From Chloranthus sessilifolius (Eukaryota > Streptophyta > Magnoliopsida > Chloranthales > Chloranthaceae): DNA of 64,000 nucleotides. The stretch covers positions 32,242,936-32,306,935 of the forward strand of contig CM037597.1 of the NCBI GenBank assembly GCA_021018995.1, written 5' to 3'. Every line of letters begins with the position of its first letter. The stretch's first letter is position 1. The notes under the pieces were generated by a model. The model was not told the origin of the DNA, did not search any database, and saw nothing but the letters and a program-made list of their open reading frames with translations. A program made the position numbers and the translations under genes. Below are positions 10,946-21,601 of this stretch, piece by piece.

Positions 10946-12650
10946 TAACCTTTGCCAGTCTGCGAGCAAAGTGCAATTTAAAACGACTAACCTATGAAAT
11001 AAAATGCCACTTTCATAGGGAACACATGTGCATTTAGCGCATGCACCAAGCCTTTTGAACCCCTAGGTGATCCCTAGTGGAGGAGTGGAGTCTCCTGAGG
11101 TTTTTCAATGAAGGTACCCCTAAACTTCTCCAAAAAAATCAGTTAGTACTAATGCAACATGTTAAAACAGAGTTTAAATCCAACAAACTAAATTCCACAC
11201 CATATCCATTCATTTTTAGAGGATTTTCAGCAGAAAAATCATCAGTTTAAAACATGAAATTCTGTTGTAATTCCTTCATCATTAATCAGTTCATGTCAAG
11301 GCATTGTGCTTGAAAATTAACGTAGAGCTCTCCTTTAATTTGAGAATTCTGTCTCGATAATGCCTCGAACAAATTAGATTTCAGACTCAAATCTTATCGG
11401 GGATGCCACTCTCAATAAAATTAGAAGGGTTCATCATTTCTCACACAACTCAAGAACAGTTGCAACCGTCAAATAGGACTGCAGGCATGAGCATAGGCAG
11501 TGTTCTACTTTCTGAAATTTTCTAATTCTCTTCACCATAGATCAAACAAATTCTCATCTCCACATGACAGCTCAATCTACTTCAGACCAGTAAGGTCTTT
11601 TTATTGGGTTGTAATGTGGCTTATGGGTGAGGTTTATAAAGAATAAAAGGGTGTACAAAGGATTCAAATTAAGAAATCAATAAGGTGAGGAGATGATTCA
11701 TGACTTCACCTTCTTCATTTCAGCACACTTCCATCTACTTCTTGAATTTTCAGATTTGAAGTGACTAGTTTCTAATCCTCGTTTCAATCTTTCAATGAAA
11801 TGACTTTTCTTCCTCATTCCTTTTATTTTGCTTTTTTGTTTTACTTTTTTTTTTTTTGTATGCTTTTATTTTTGTATTTTTCTTCATTTTTTTTATTTTA
11901 TTTTTTTTAATGGGTTGGGATGCCACAATACCACCAACTGTGCTTTCTTCTTTTTCAACCAATCATCGAACATTGCTCCTCTAACCTCACTTCTCCTTCT
12001 ATCTCCTGATTTCTCAGATTGAGGGTGAGCTGAAATAGGTCAAAAGATTTTGGGTTCAAATTTTATGGTTTTTATCAAAGAAAAACTGGGATTTTTAAGG
12101 TTCAAATGGTGTGTATCAAGGGCAGTTCAAAGGTGGGACATTTTAAGCTCAAACTGTCTAATGAATGGCCTTACTTCATGTCCTCACTATCATGCATGTT
12201 GTCAAGCTGTTTCAACTTGGATTTGCCTAACTTCTAGTGAGCAAAACTAGATCCAATACGTCCATAGAGCAAAAAAAATTGCTCAGACACTCTTCAAAGA
12301 AATTTTTTTTTCAGGCCCAAATCTCACTGGGTATGGCATTTCATCAAATTTTCTGGGGTGTATCCTTACAGTTTTCTCTCATTTCAGGTTCACTAAACAT
12401 CAATTTTTTTAAATTCTTGACATTTGCTTCATGAAAAATGTAAAAACTATAGCTCATGTCAATTTTAAAATTTTTTTTAATTTCCTCTTTTCCAAAAATC
12501 AGGTGGAAAATCACTTTATTTTCAAAAACTTTTTCCAACATAGCTGCACTAGCATTAACTCATTTCATTGGCACACCTGCCATACCCCCAAACCTAAGAT
12601 GAACATTGTCCTCAATGTTCTACACAATGAGAAATTATGGGCAGCAGGGT
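10933..12650 (-). repeat. 3' non-coding block of M, copy 2, ending in a polypurine tract
   Basis: It is homologous to 4743-5640 of M in its upper part and, over its whole length, to 49440-51270 of element J (shared: aggtgatccctagtggaggag, agtctcctga). In both places it lies directly upstream of a purine tract. Non-coding; AT-rich with T runs near 11845-11910. Confidence 0.75.
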
Positions 12651-14105
12651 AAAAGAAGAAAGAGAAACTAAGCAGAAAAATTTTGCAGCTATGTACAGCA
12701 GAAAATAAAGAAAATAAAACTGAATATATGAGCAGAAAAATGGAAAAGATGCTATACAAATGCAGGAAATTACTGATAAAATAGGAAAATCAGTAAAATA
12801 AAGCTAGAACTGCTATGCAAATGAAAGGGAACTAATGCTAATAATTAAAAAAAATAGTAAAAATAGAGTAAGGAACTGAATACAAAGCTACAAAAATCGA
12901 AAAATATTGATACAAAAATAGAGTTGTAGATGAAAAATAGGAAAACAAAGTTAGAAACTAACTATAATCACAGAAAAAATGCATAAAATCAATAAAACTA
13001 GGATACATTATCCTAAGAAAGAGAAATCAACAATCTAAAAACAGAAATTTAAACTAAAATTCTTAAAACAGAAAATCCTAATACCAAATCATAAATCCCC
13101 TAATCCTAAAGAAAACCCCAAAAGCCTGAGCCCATCAGATACTTATGAATCTAAGTGATTTTAAAAATGATCAGCAGGAATAACATACAGTGAAAAGCAA
13201 GATTCATAAGACTGACTCCTATGTTGATGATGTGTATGAATCAAAAAGAATTTCTAAATAATGAAGCATGGGAGCACACATTAAAAACAAGATTCATACA
13301 GCTGAGATCCATTTATTGGTGAAGAAATCTCGAAGAAAAATAAAATCAGTTGCTCCATTGAATATTTGAAACAGCATATGATCCACTGCTCATTATCCTA
13401 TATGATTCCTCAAAATGAAAAATCATGATCTCAGCAAGTCCAAATGGGAAAAATGAATAAAAACAAAGAAAAATAGCCCATCTGATGATATTTTTATGTT
13501 TTCATAATTTTTTATTTTTTTATTTGTTTTGGATCAGCCCGGGCTCAACAAGAGCCCTTATTTACTATTGCTGAAAAATAATGAGAAACAAAAATTTTTA
13601 TTTGTGTTTTCATTTTTCTTCTATTTTTTTATTTCGTTTTGTTGAGTTATACACAAGTTAGAATGATAGCAAATACAGCAAAACTGCTGGTCAAAAGAAT
13701 TTAAAAATAGAAAATGAATGCAAAGGAGAAGGGGATGCAAACTCAAGCAGATCTGCTCCTGCTGCAATCCATTTGCTCCTCGTTTGGTAGCTGCTCCAAA
13801 TCTGCAAAAATTCAATAACTGCAGCAGTACCTTATTCAAGCATATTGACAAAAATACAAAGAAAAATTCAAACTGCAGCCTCATTTTTGCAAAAATGTGA
13901 AAGGCTACAGCAGCATTTATTTGAACATCTAGAAGGCATAAAATAAAAACTCAGAAAAATAAAAAATTCTGTTGCAGTAAAATAGGTTTTCTATATAAAA
14001 ACTATAGAAGACATTTAATCAAACAAGTGGAATGCACTCTAAAATTAAAAAAAAAAATCAGATCTATAAAAAATGAAAAACTCAGATCTACTATCTAGAT
14101 CAAAC
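12651..14105 (-). other. A-rich leader of element M
   Basis: This is the stretch between the primer site and the 3' non-coding block. It is A/T-rich with no recognisable domain. Where a full Athila element would carry several kilobases of gag-pol there is none. The small open frames (for example 13621-13884) show no motif. Confidence 0.6.
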
Positions 14106-14123
14106 TCCCCGGCAACGGCGCCA
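14106..14123 (-). other. Primer-binding site of M (tRNA-Asp)
   Basis: The minus strand reads TGGCGCCGTTGCCGGGG, complementary to the 3' end of plant tRNA-Asp(GTC) including CCA. It is six bases from the end of LTR A, the usual Athila arrangement. Confidence 0.9.
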
Positions 14124-15560
14124 AAAACTTGTTGGGGATTTCTAGTGTGCTGATTTATTGTGTAATGATAAAGACAAAATAAAATCAGAGTAAAACAGGG
14201 GATGGATTCAGCACAATAAAAATATCCTAGACCTGTAAGATACAGGGTCCTTGGTAGCAAGTTTTAATAAGTAAGAGTTTGTCCCACAGGGAGTAGTGAT
14301 CTAAACCTAGAAGGAGTATAGTAGACCTCCAGATCTGGCTACAGATCTGGCAATTCTATGAAAATAGGGAAAAGAGAGAGAGTTTTTCTGTGTCACTAGA
14401 TCTAATTATTTTATAGAACTACTGGAGGTTTTCTAAACTACTGGAGAAATATGAATAAAAGAATGGTTATTTAACTAAAGTGCATAAAAATAAATCCTAA
14501 TCCTCCTTCTTCAGATTAAGGTCGTCAATCTTAGTCCTCAGCTATCGGATATTTATGAAAATAAATAGTACCGTTACACCATATATCAAGTTTCCTAGCA
14601 TTGGTCGTCAATCAAGTCTAAGATCCGATCAATACAGATTTAATCTAATCAACAATCAACCAAAAATTTGGGTGTCAATCAAACTCTAGCAAACTGAAGA
14701 TGAAAAAGTAGAAACCGTTATACTAATCTGCAAATCCTAACCTGAGTCGTCAATTCAAGTTAAAATTTGAAGATGTTTATAAAGCAAATAAAACCAGATC
14801 TTAATTCTACAAAACTAAAATAAAACTAAACTAAAAGATGGAGAAGGATGGAAAAATAAAGATCAAATGGTGGTAACTAGACAGCTAGGGCCTGGTTTTC
14901 ATTACAAAACAGATCAAGATCTGAGGATATGCAGCCATCCTTCATTTGGCTACAAGCACAAATGCAAGGTATAAGAATCTGATTTAGACCGGTGGTTTGG
15001 ATTGATCTTAAGGCTATGATCTGTCCACTTAAATGGTCACAGATCATCCAATAGATTTCCTCCATTCAAATGGCTTCGATCAAAACAAGATAATCACTAC
15101 AGATGCTGTGGATGCAAGGCCACAGGCACAGATACCCACAGGCATATCAAACCCAGGGAAATTAGATGATCACCAAGAGATCTACCAGTTAAGTGGGTGA
15201 GCTGATTAACAAACTCCTCTACACAAATCCGATTGAGAATCTAATGGGACCACAAGATCTTTATAACTAAGCTTTTAAATCAACAATTTATTACTTCGAA
15301 CAAAACAACTTATAATAAACTTGTTCCCAGATCTATAGTCTGTGCATTGATCCATATTTCTTCATGCCGAAATTACAATTACAATCTAGATCTGAGCTGC
15401 TACTTAGATCTAATCCAACAGGCTGGATTAGAGAGAGAAGGGGGAAGAGAAAAGGAAAAATAAAACCTAAAACTAAACTAAACCTAAATGAGCTAAGGAG
15501 AACTCAGGCTATTCCTTTGTTCTTACTTTCTTTGTTGAAGAAAAACAGTAAAAAGGAGTT

Positions 15561-15569
15561 CTATTTATA
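15561..15569 (-). promoter_or_regulatory. TATA box in LTR A
   Basis: Minus-strand TATAAATAG. It would place the start of R near 15535, leaving about 2.2 kb of U3 and 1.4 kb of R-U5. Confidence 0.55.
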
Positions 15570-16275
15570 CATTTGCAGTGATCCGTGTGCTTTGGATTGC
15601 AGCCAATCAGAAGATAGGATTTCAGTTTAAGCTTAATCCCTATTTAAGAATTTCAACCAATCAGAGAAGAGATAAGGATTGTGCCCAGCTGAAGCTAATT
15701 TGCATTCCCGCCAAAAGTTAGCTCAGACCCATGTGCAGAATTTCCTGTGCATTGGAGCTTCCAAAATTGCCCTTGTTTAGCCAAAAATATTTTTTGCTGA
15801 AACCTTCACTAATTCCTACAAATAAATTTCCCGTGTGCAGACCTCTTTGGTGTTCCCAAATCTGCCCTTGTTTACTAGAAATACCCAAATGCACACCTCA
15901 AGTGCTTGCACCCAGCTGCTGAGAATGCCCATAAAATAATTACTCTCGCTGCCCCAAAATGCCCCTGCCGTCCAATAATATTTTGCCTGAAATATACTTC
16001 AGCTGCAACCTTTGCCAAGATAGCCTCATTTTAGACTTGGTAGAGCCCGAGTCGAATTAGCTTGAAGAACCAAGGGCTGATGCAGGTCTATTTAAAATTG
16101 CTACAGCTTCGGTCATGTGGCGGAGGAGATGACTCGAGATGATGAAGACCTCGAGAGGATTGCTGCATCGATGGCTGTGCTCGAGAGGTTCAAGGACCCG
16201 CTGTTCGATATGTTGGGGGATAGCTAGTGCAGCCCTTGGAGAGGATGCATGGGCGGTTGGGTGTGCAACAGGTAT

Positions 16276-16278
16276 GTT

Positions 16279-16327
<49 letters not shown>
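16276..16327. repeat. (TA)n microsatellite in LTR A
   Basis: About 50 bp of pure TA, at the LTR position equivalent to that in LTR C and absent from LTR B. Confidence 0.95.
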
Positions 16328-16329
<2 letters not shown>

Positions 16330-17755
16330 CTGTAGCTGCAATTGGTCGGGACAAGTAAGACTATGGAGCTGGGGGCTGCTAGTCGAGAGGACTAGGTGAG
16401 TTGCAGCTTGCTTTAAGCCATCGACAGGTGCAAGCCTTGAACTTCAAGGATCCATTTGATAGGTTGGAGAGTGCTAGGGCTGAGAAGATGTCAAGCATAT
16501 GAAAGCATGGTTTTCAAGCTGCTTCAACTGAAGCCACGGGTTTGATGGGATCTTGAATGTATGTCGGCAGGCTAGAAGAAAGCTGGAGGTTGGGCATTTC
16601 AACAGGTTCGGATATTTAAGCGGTCAACGGGTGCTATGGATTGGCTTGCAGCTGGAGCTTTGCATGCGGGGAAGCTAGGAAGCTGCTGCTCTTTTAATCT
16701 TGAACCATTTGATAGGATGGCAGCTGCATTGCAGCAGCATTAAGGGATCCTTTCGACATGATTGAAAGCTGTAGAGAAGAGCTTGACAGGTTGGGTTTAA
16801 ATCAAGAACCTGTTGATAGGTTCAATTAATGGAGCCTTCGATAGGTGGGCAAACCCAGCTGATAAACCAATCGATAGGTTCAGCTACATGAAGTGTAAGT
16901 CGACATGTTTAGAGCTTTTAGTAATGAACCATTCGATAGGTTCATAGCTGAAGGAGTAAACTGCTCGAAGAGATTGGAGATCTGGTGTGATCTACTCGAT
17001 AGGTTGCATGCTGGAGTAGATGTAGATAGGTTCATCCATAGCTTCAGCAACCATTCGACAGGTTGACTAAAGCACTCGATATGTTGAATAGCAGCCATTG
17101 CTCGAACTTCTCTTCACTGCAACTGCTGAAGATTATTAGCTGCATAATTTGTAGTTGCTGAAAATGGTGAACCATATGGTTGAGATGCAACTGTTGCCAC
17201 TTGTACATCCATTCTGTTGAATCCCACACTGCTGCAGTTCTTGTGCTTTAGTGTGCATATAGCTTGGCATGATGATAGAGCTATTTATGTGTGCAGCTGC
17301 TGAAATGTGTTGAACCTCTGAGCTTACTGCTGCAACTATTTTGCCCATGTCTGACACAGCTGAAGGTTTCAACCTATCTAGATCAGCTCCACCACCTATA
17401 TGGTTTTGAAGTTCTTTGAGTCCTCTTGATGGTTGACTGCTTGAGCTGCTCTAAATAATGCTTCTGATGGTGTTCTTGATAACAGCAGCAGATCAAAGTG
17501 TTTCTTGACGCTGTTTGCACTTTGATCTGCTATAGACTTCAACAGTTGCAATTCTTCTTCATGCATTGGGCTTTGCTTCTCTCAGCTCATGAATGATTCT
17601 AGTCCTCCTTTTGGCACTTATTAATTAGATCTCTGCACTACGGTGCAATTTCTTCCTAAACTGCAAAACAAGCTAAAAGTAATTATAAATAGCTCTAAGG
17701 CTTAGCAAAAGCCAAGTTTAAAGGTGTAGAAAGTGGGCAAAATCAGTGCTTAACA

Positions 17756-17760
17756 ATTAC
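17756..17760. repeat. Probable target-site duplication of insertion M, high-coordinate side (attac)
   Basis: Partner of gttac at 2668-2672. On this side the RT reading of D stops after the block KSHF. Confidence 0.75.
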
Positions 17761-18400
17761 CAAAAAGTGGCTCTTTTCCCAGCTTAAGACCAAATTGGCC
17801 TCTTAATAGCTTTGTAAACCTAGGTTAAGGTGACTCAAGCACTGGCTAAAGCTGTCCCCATAAATTGAGAAATCATCCATGAAGATTTTCAGGAATTTGT
17901 CAATCATATTAGAAAAAATTGCATACATGCGCCTTTGAAATGTGGCTGGGGCATTGCACAGTCCAAAAGGCATCTTCTTGTAAGCAAAGGTGCCAAAGGG
18001 GCATGTTAAAGTAGTTTTTTCTTGATTTTGAGGATACACAGGGATTTGGTTATACCTTGAGTATCCATCAAGAAAATAGTAAAATACCTTTCTAGCCAGC
18101 TTATCTAGAATTTGGTCAATGAAGGGGAGAGGGAAGTGGTCTTTTTTGGTCTTGGAGTTGAGTTTTTTGTAATCAATGCAAACTCTCCAGCCAGTTGTCT
18201 CCCTGGCTGGCATCAACTCCTCATAATCAAAAGTAATAGCTATTATGCCTGATTTTTTAGGCATCACTTAGATGGGTGACACCCATTCAGAATCTGAAAT
18301 GGGATAAATCACCCCTGCATCCAACAGTTTTACTATCTCTTTCAAGACCACCTCTTGCATGTGAGGGTTAAGCTTCCTCTACATCTCTCTTGAGGGTTTA
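17761..18400 (-). pseudogene. Reverse transcriptase (fingers/palm) of element D
   Basis: Visible blocks are RVCIDYKKLNSKTKKDHFPL, PFIDQILDKLA, GYSRYNQIPV, TCPFGTFAYKKMPFGLCNAP and the catalytic FMDDFSIYG (F-x-D-D form of the Y-x-D-D box). The enzyme copies element RNA into cDNA in cytoplasmic particles. The domain continues at 2672 across insertion M. Relic. Confidence 0.92.
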
Positions 18401-18779
18401 ACACCCTCTTCCAAATGAATTTTATGCATGCAAACTGAGGCATCAATGCCCCCTAGATCAGTAATTGTCCACCCTATTGCCTTTGTATGCTTCTTGAGAA
18501 CACATAGTAATTCCTCCTCCTGCTCACTAGTGAGAGAGGAAGAGATAATCACTATAAGCTTTTGTTTTGCCCCAGGAAGACATACTTTAATGTGTCTGGG
18601 AGCTATTTTAGCTCCAACTCAAGGGAACTTTCAATGAAAGGAAGCAAAGGTGCCTTGGTGGTTTGAGGAAGGGGTGACAATATAGGTTTCCAACTAGAAT
18701 GCTGAACTAGGCCCACAGAAGACTCTATTTTGGTGATGTCTTCTGTCATGAGAACTTGAGCCTCCTCCTCAACCATACT
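18401..18779 (-). other. Protease-RT linker of element D
   Basis: This is the spacer between the recognisable protease and RT blocks of a polyprotein. I see no separate domain in it. Confidence 0.5.
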
Positions 18780-19373
18780 CTAAATACTTTTCAAATTTTT
18801 AGCAACATTATTCCAATCTAGCAGATTGGATAATTCTTCTTGCACAAGGCCATCAAGTACATCTATTGCACAACAGTCCTCAATGTCCATCTGAGGTTGC
18901 CTAGCAGCATTGTATATATTTAATTGGGCCTTCATGTTCCCAAAGGTTACCTCCATCACCCCTGACTTGCATTGAATGCAACCATTTGTAGTGGCCAAGA
19001 ATGACCTTCCAAGGATGACAGGAATTGGAGTTTTACTTTTGTAAGGATCCATTTCCAAAACTAAGAAAACAGCAGGATAGTAGAACTTGTCCACCCCCAC
19101 CAACACCACACTCACAGGTCTCCTCTCAGACCTATCAGCCAGCTGAAGCACAACTGATGTGGATTTTAGCACCCCTAAACCTAGCTCCTCATACATAGAA
19201 TATGGGAGCAGGTTCACATTGGCCCCTAAATCTAAGAGGGCTTTACCAATGGTATAGTTTCCAATTATGCAGGGGATAGTAGGTACCCCTGGGTCCTGTA
19301 ATTTCTCAGGTGTGGCAATGAACAGAACTGACTCAATATGTTCAACAGTAAAAACCTTTTTGGACAAGTGCAC
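18780..19373 (-). pseudogene. Aspartic protease region of element D
   Basis: It has the retropepsin-like core found in Athila gag-pol: the PCIIGNYTIGKALLDLGANVN block with LLDLGA at the catalytic position (family D-[ST]-G-[AS]), then NLLPYSMYEELGLG, then the IPVILGRSFLATTN block (flap-distal ILGR). Retropepsins cut the polyprotein and act as dimers. Downstream about 60 residues are acidic (DIEDCCAIDVLDGLVQEEL). The region is open over 197 codons, so it is the best preserved piece of D. Confidence 0.88.
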
Positions 19374-19399
19374 CCTTACCTTTCTTTTTTATTGCAGAG

Positions 19400-20229
19400 G
19401 TCCTTTAAGAATTTAGCATAGGCAGGGACTTATTTTATAGCATAAGGCAAGAGTAAATTGATCTTTACCTACTTAAAAGTCTCCATCATTTCCTCCATCT
19501 AAGCATTTCCCTTATCAAAAGGAGATGGGCCAGCAAGTGAATGAGGAAATGACAGTTGTGGGACTGCTGGTGCCACAGCTGCATGCCTAACCACATTATG
19601 GTCAATTTTTATTTTTTTTTCTTTTTTCTTCACTTATTGTTTGTTGTTGGGGCTCAACATCAGCTCCTTTATTTTGTCGTTGCTGATCTACAACAAAGGA
19701 TGAATTCCTTGATTCTTCAACACTCATATTTATTTCATTTTCACTCTCTATGACCTCCTCACCTGTTCTGCCCACTAAATTATCAATCACCCTGCTACTC
19801 CTTAGGGTAGTGATTTCATTAGCCTCCTCATGGGGAGAGGATACTTCTCTAATCATGTACTACCCTTTAGGGTTGGCCAAGGGTTGACTAGGCAGTTTGC
19901 CCTCCTCTCCCCTGTTCAAAGCATTACAGATTTGACCCAGCTGGTCCTCTATTTTTTTTATGCTTTGCCCATGAGAGTTCACAGTTTAGATCAAGTTCTC
20001 CAAATTCTGCATAGATGCCATCATTTTCTCTTCAAAGGAAAGACCAACTGATTGGGCTGTGGGGTAGGCAACTGAAAATTATACCTTAGTGGATAACCTT
20101 AGTTAAATTAGTGTTGTGGTATGTATAGAGCTACTAATTATTGCTGTAGGGTTAAGGGTATATATCTTGTCTCCACCTCAAATTTGAGTGGTTTCTCCAT
20201 ATGTACCCAGCAGGTTGCTGCCCATATTC
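19400..20229 (-). pseudogene. Gag C-terminal spacer of element D
   Basis: The stretch between the zinc knuckle and the protease, partly glutamine-rich and acidic (19602-19856), is assigned to gag by position. No domain is recognised. Confidence 0.5.
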
Positions 20230-21264
20230 TTAGGCAGCATTGGCATGTTCCAACACTAACTCAGGAAATTGATTGGCTGATGGACAATCTTGGAGTAAAT
20301 GTGTGGGAGATTGGCATACCAGACATGCCTCTTCCACTTGTGCAACCATCCTAGGCTGCATCACATTCATCAATTTGCCAAACTTTAAACTCAGATTGTC
20401 CACCTTCCTTTCTAAATTACTTTGTACCTTAACTTCATACATTTGACCTCTAGGGGTGGACTCTTTCACCAATTTAGCTGGGGTCTGGCTGTCATTGCAA
20501 GACAATGACTCCTACTGCATGGAATTTTCCCCTATGATGTCAAACAACTCCCAAGCCTCATCAGCTGTCTTGTGGAGGTAACTATCACCACATGAGGTAT
20601 CCACCATATCCCTGCTCTTGGAATTAATTCCTTGGTAAAAGACTTGCACCAATTGCCATTGTAGAATTTGATGGTGGGGACATTATTTTAACATCTCTTG
20701 AAACCTCTCCCATGCCTCATAAAAATCTTCAGTTGAGGACTGAGTGAATGACAATATGTTTGTCCTCATCTAGCTAGTTTTATTTATGGGAAAGAATTTA
20801 GCCAGAATTTGACTTTAGAGGTTACTCCATGTCTAGATGCTATTGGCTGGGAGCTTAGAGAGTCAGGTGTTGGCTTTGTCCTTTAGGGAAAAAGGAAAAA
20901 GCCTCAGTTTGGTGGCTTCAGGTCCCAGGCCAGCAAGATTGAATGTGGTGCAAAGTACTAAAAATTGGTCAATATGCTTGTAAGGATCTTCCTTACTGAG
21001 GCCATGAAAAGATGGCAGGATGTTAATGGTAGAGGACTTAATTTCATAATTTCCCTCAACTAAAGGGAATTGTATACAAAAGGGAGATGTGTAATCCCCA
21101 GGTGTATTGTATTCCTTCAGAGTTCTTTGCCTCTCAACCATGATAGCTGGCTCAGTTTCAATACTAGGGCCTTTTGTGGTGTTTCTTAGTCTAAGAACGC
21201 TTTCAACCTCAGGATTTTGAGGTTTCAACTCAGGGTTTAAGGACCTTCTACCAAGCATACACAC
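20230..21264 (-). pseudogene. Gag (capsid/nucleocapsid) region of element D
   Basis: The N-terminal part (20863-21264) has the retrotransposon gag pattern FHGLSKEDPYKHIDQFLVLC and LRLFPFSLKDKA. A zinc knuckle follows near 20270-20330 (CLVCQSPTHLLQDC, C-x2-C-x4-H-x4-C). Gag builds the particle and the knuckle binds genomic RNA. Several breaks. Confidence 0.85.
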
Positions 21265-21577
21265 ATAAAATCAGCAGATAGAGAAGATGCTCACAGCAGA
21301 CAAAAATATTTTAAACAAAATTTTCAACTAAACAGATTTACAGCTAAACTAGACACAGGGAATTCAACATATATGGACTAAGTTTCGAGGTAAAAGAAGT
21401 GCAAACAAAGCTAGCTGAACTTTAGCTGCAACTCAAGCTTTTCCCTGCTGCTGTTGCCCAATTCTGTAAAAATTCTACAAAAAATCAGTAGTACTTTTTA
21501 TTCTATTCAAGACACAGCTACAAAGAATTTTCAAGACTAAAATATAATACAACTCAAGTCTACTAAAAAGATCAATA

Positions 21578-21595
21578 TCCCTGGCAGCGGCGCCA
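21578..21595 (-). other. Primer-binding site of D (tRNA-Asp)
   Basis: The minus strand reads TGGCGCCGCTGCCAGGG, near-complementary to tRNA-Asp, six bases from the LTR end, matching the layout of M and E. Confidence 0.88.
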
Positions 21596-21601
21596 AAAAC
21601 T

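Larger units (their letters stand above)
2673..17755 (-). mobile_element. Athila-type, probably non-autonomous composite element M nested in D
   Basis: This is a 15.1-kb insertion. Its parts on the minus strand, from high to low coordinates, are: 5' LTR A (14130-17755), a tRNA-Asp primer site, an A-rich leader, a 3' non-coding block with a purine tract, an inverted LTR C (8336-10924), an Athila extra ORF (5721-8177), a second 3' non-coding block, and the shortened 3' LTR B (2673-4742). No gag, protease, RT or integrase was recognised, so it resembles a large retrotransposon derivative that has been rearranged. LTRs A and B are clearly diverged, suggesting considerable age. Confidence 0.8.
14130..17755 (-). 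repeat. 5' LTR (A) of element M, 3.6 kb
   Basis: On the minus strand it starts TGTTAAGCACTG and ends CCCCAACA (TGTT...AACA termini). A TATA box lies at 15561-15569 and a gtccacttaaatggtcac module at about 15020. A dense array of CTCGAYAGGTT-like motifs occupies 16390-17110, upstream of the TATA. A ~360-bp block at 14432-14790 is absent from LTRs B and C but matches the LTR of element J. Confidence 0.85.

Noticed and set aside
16057-16399. Open frames on both strands around the second TA tract
   Set aside because: Same microsatellite artefact within LTR A.
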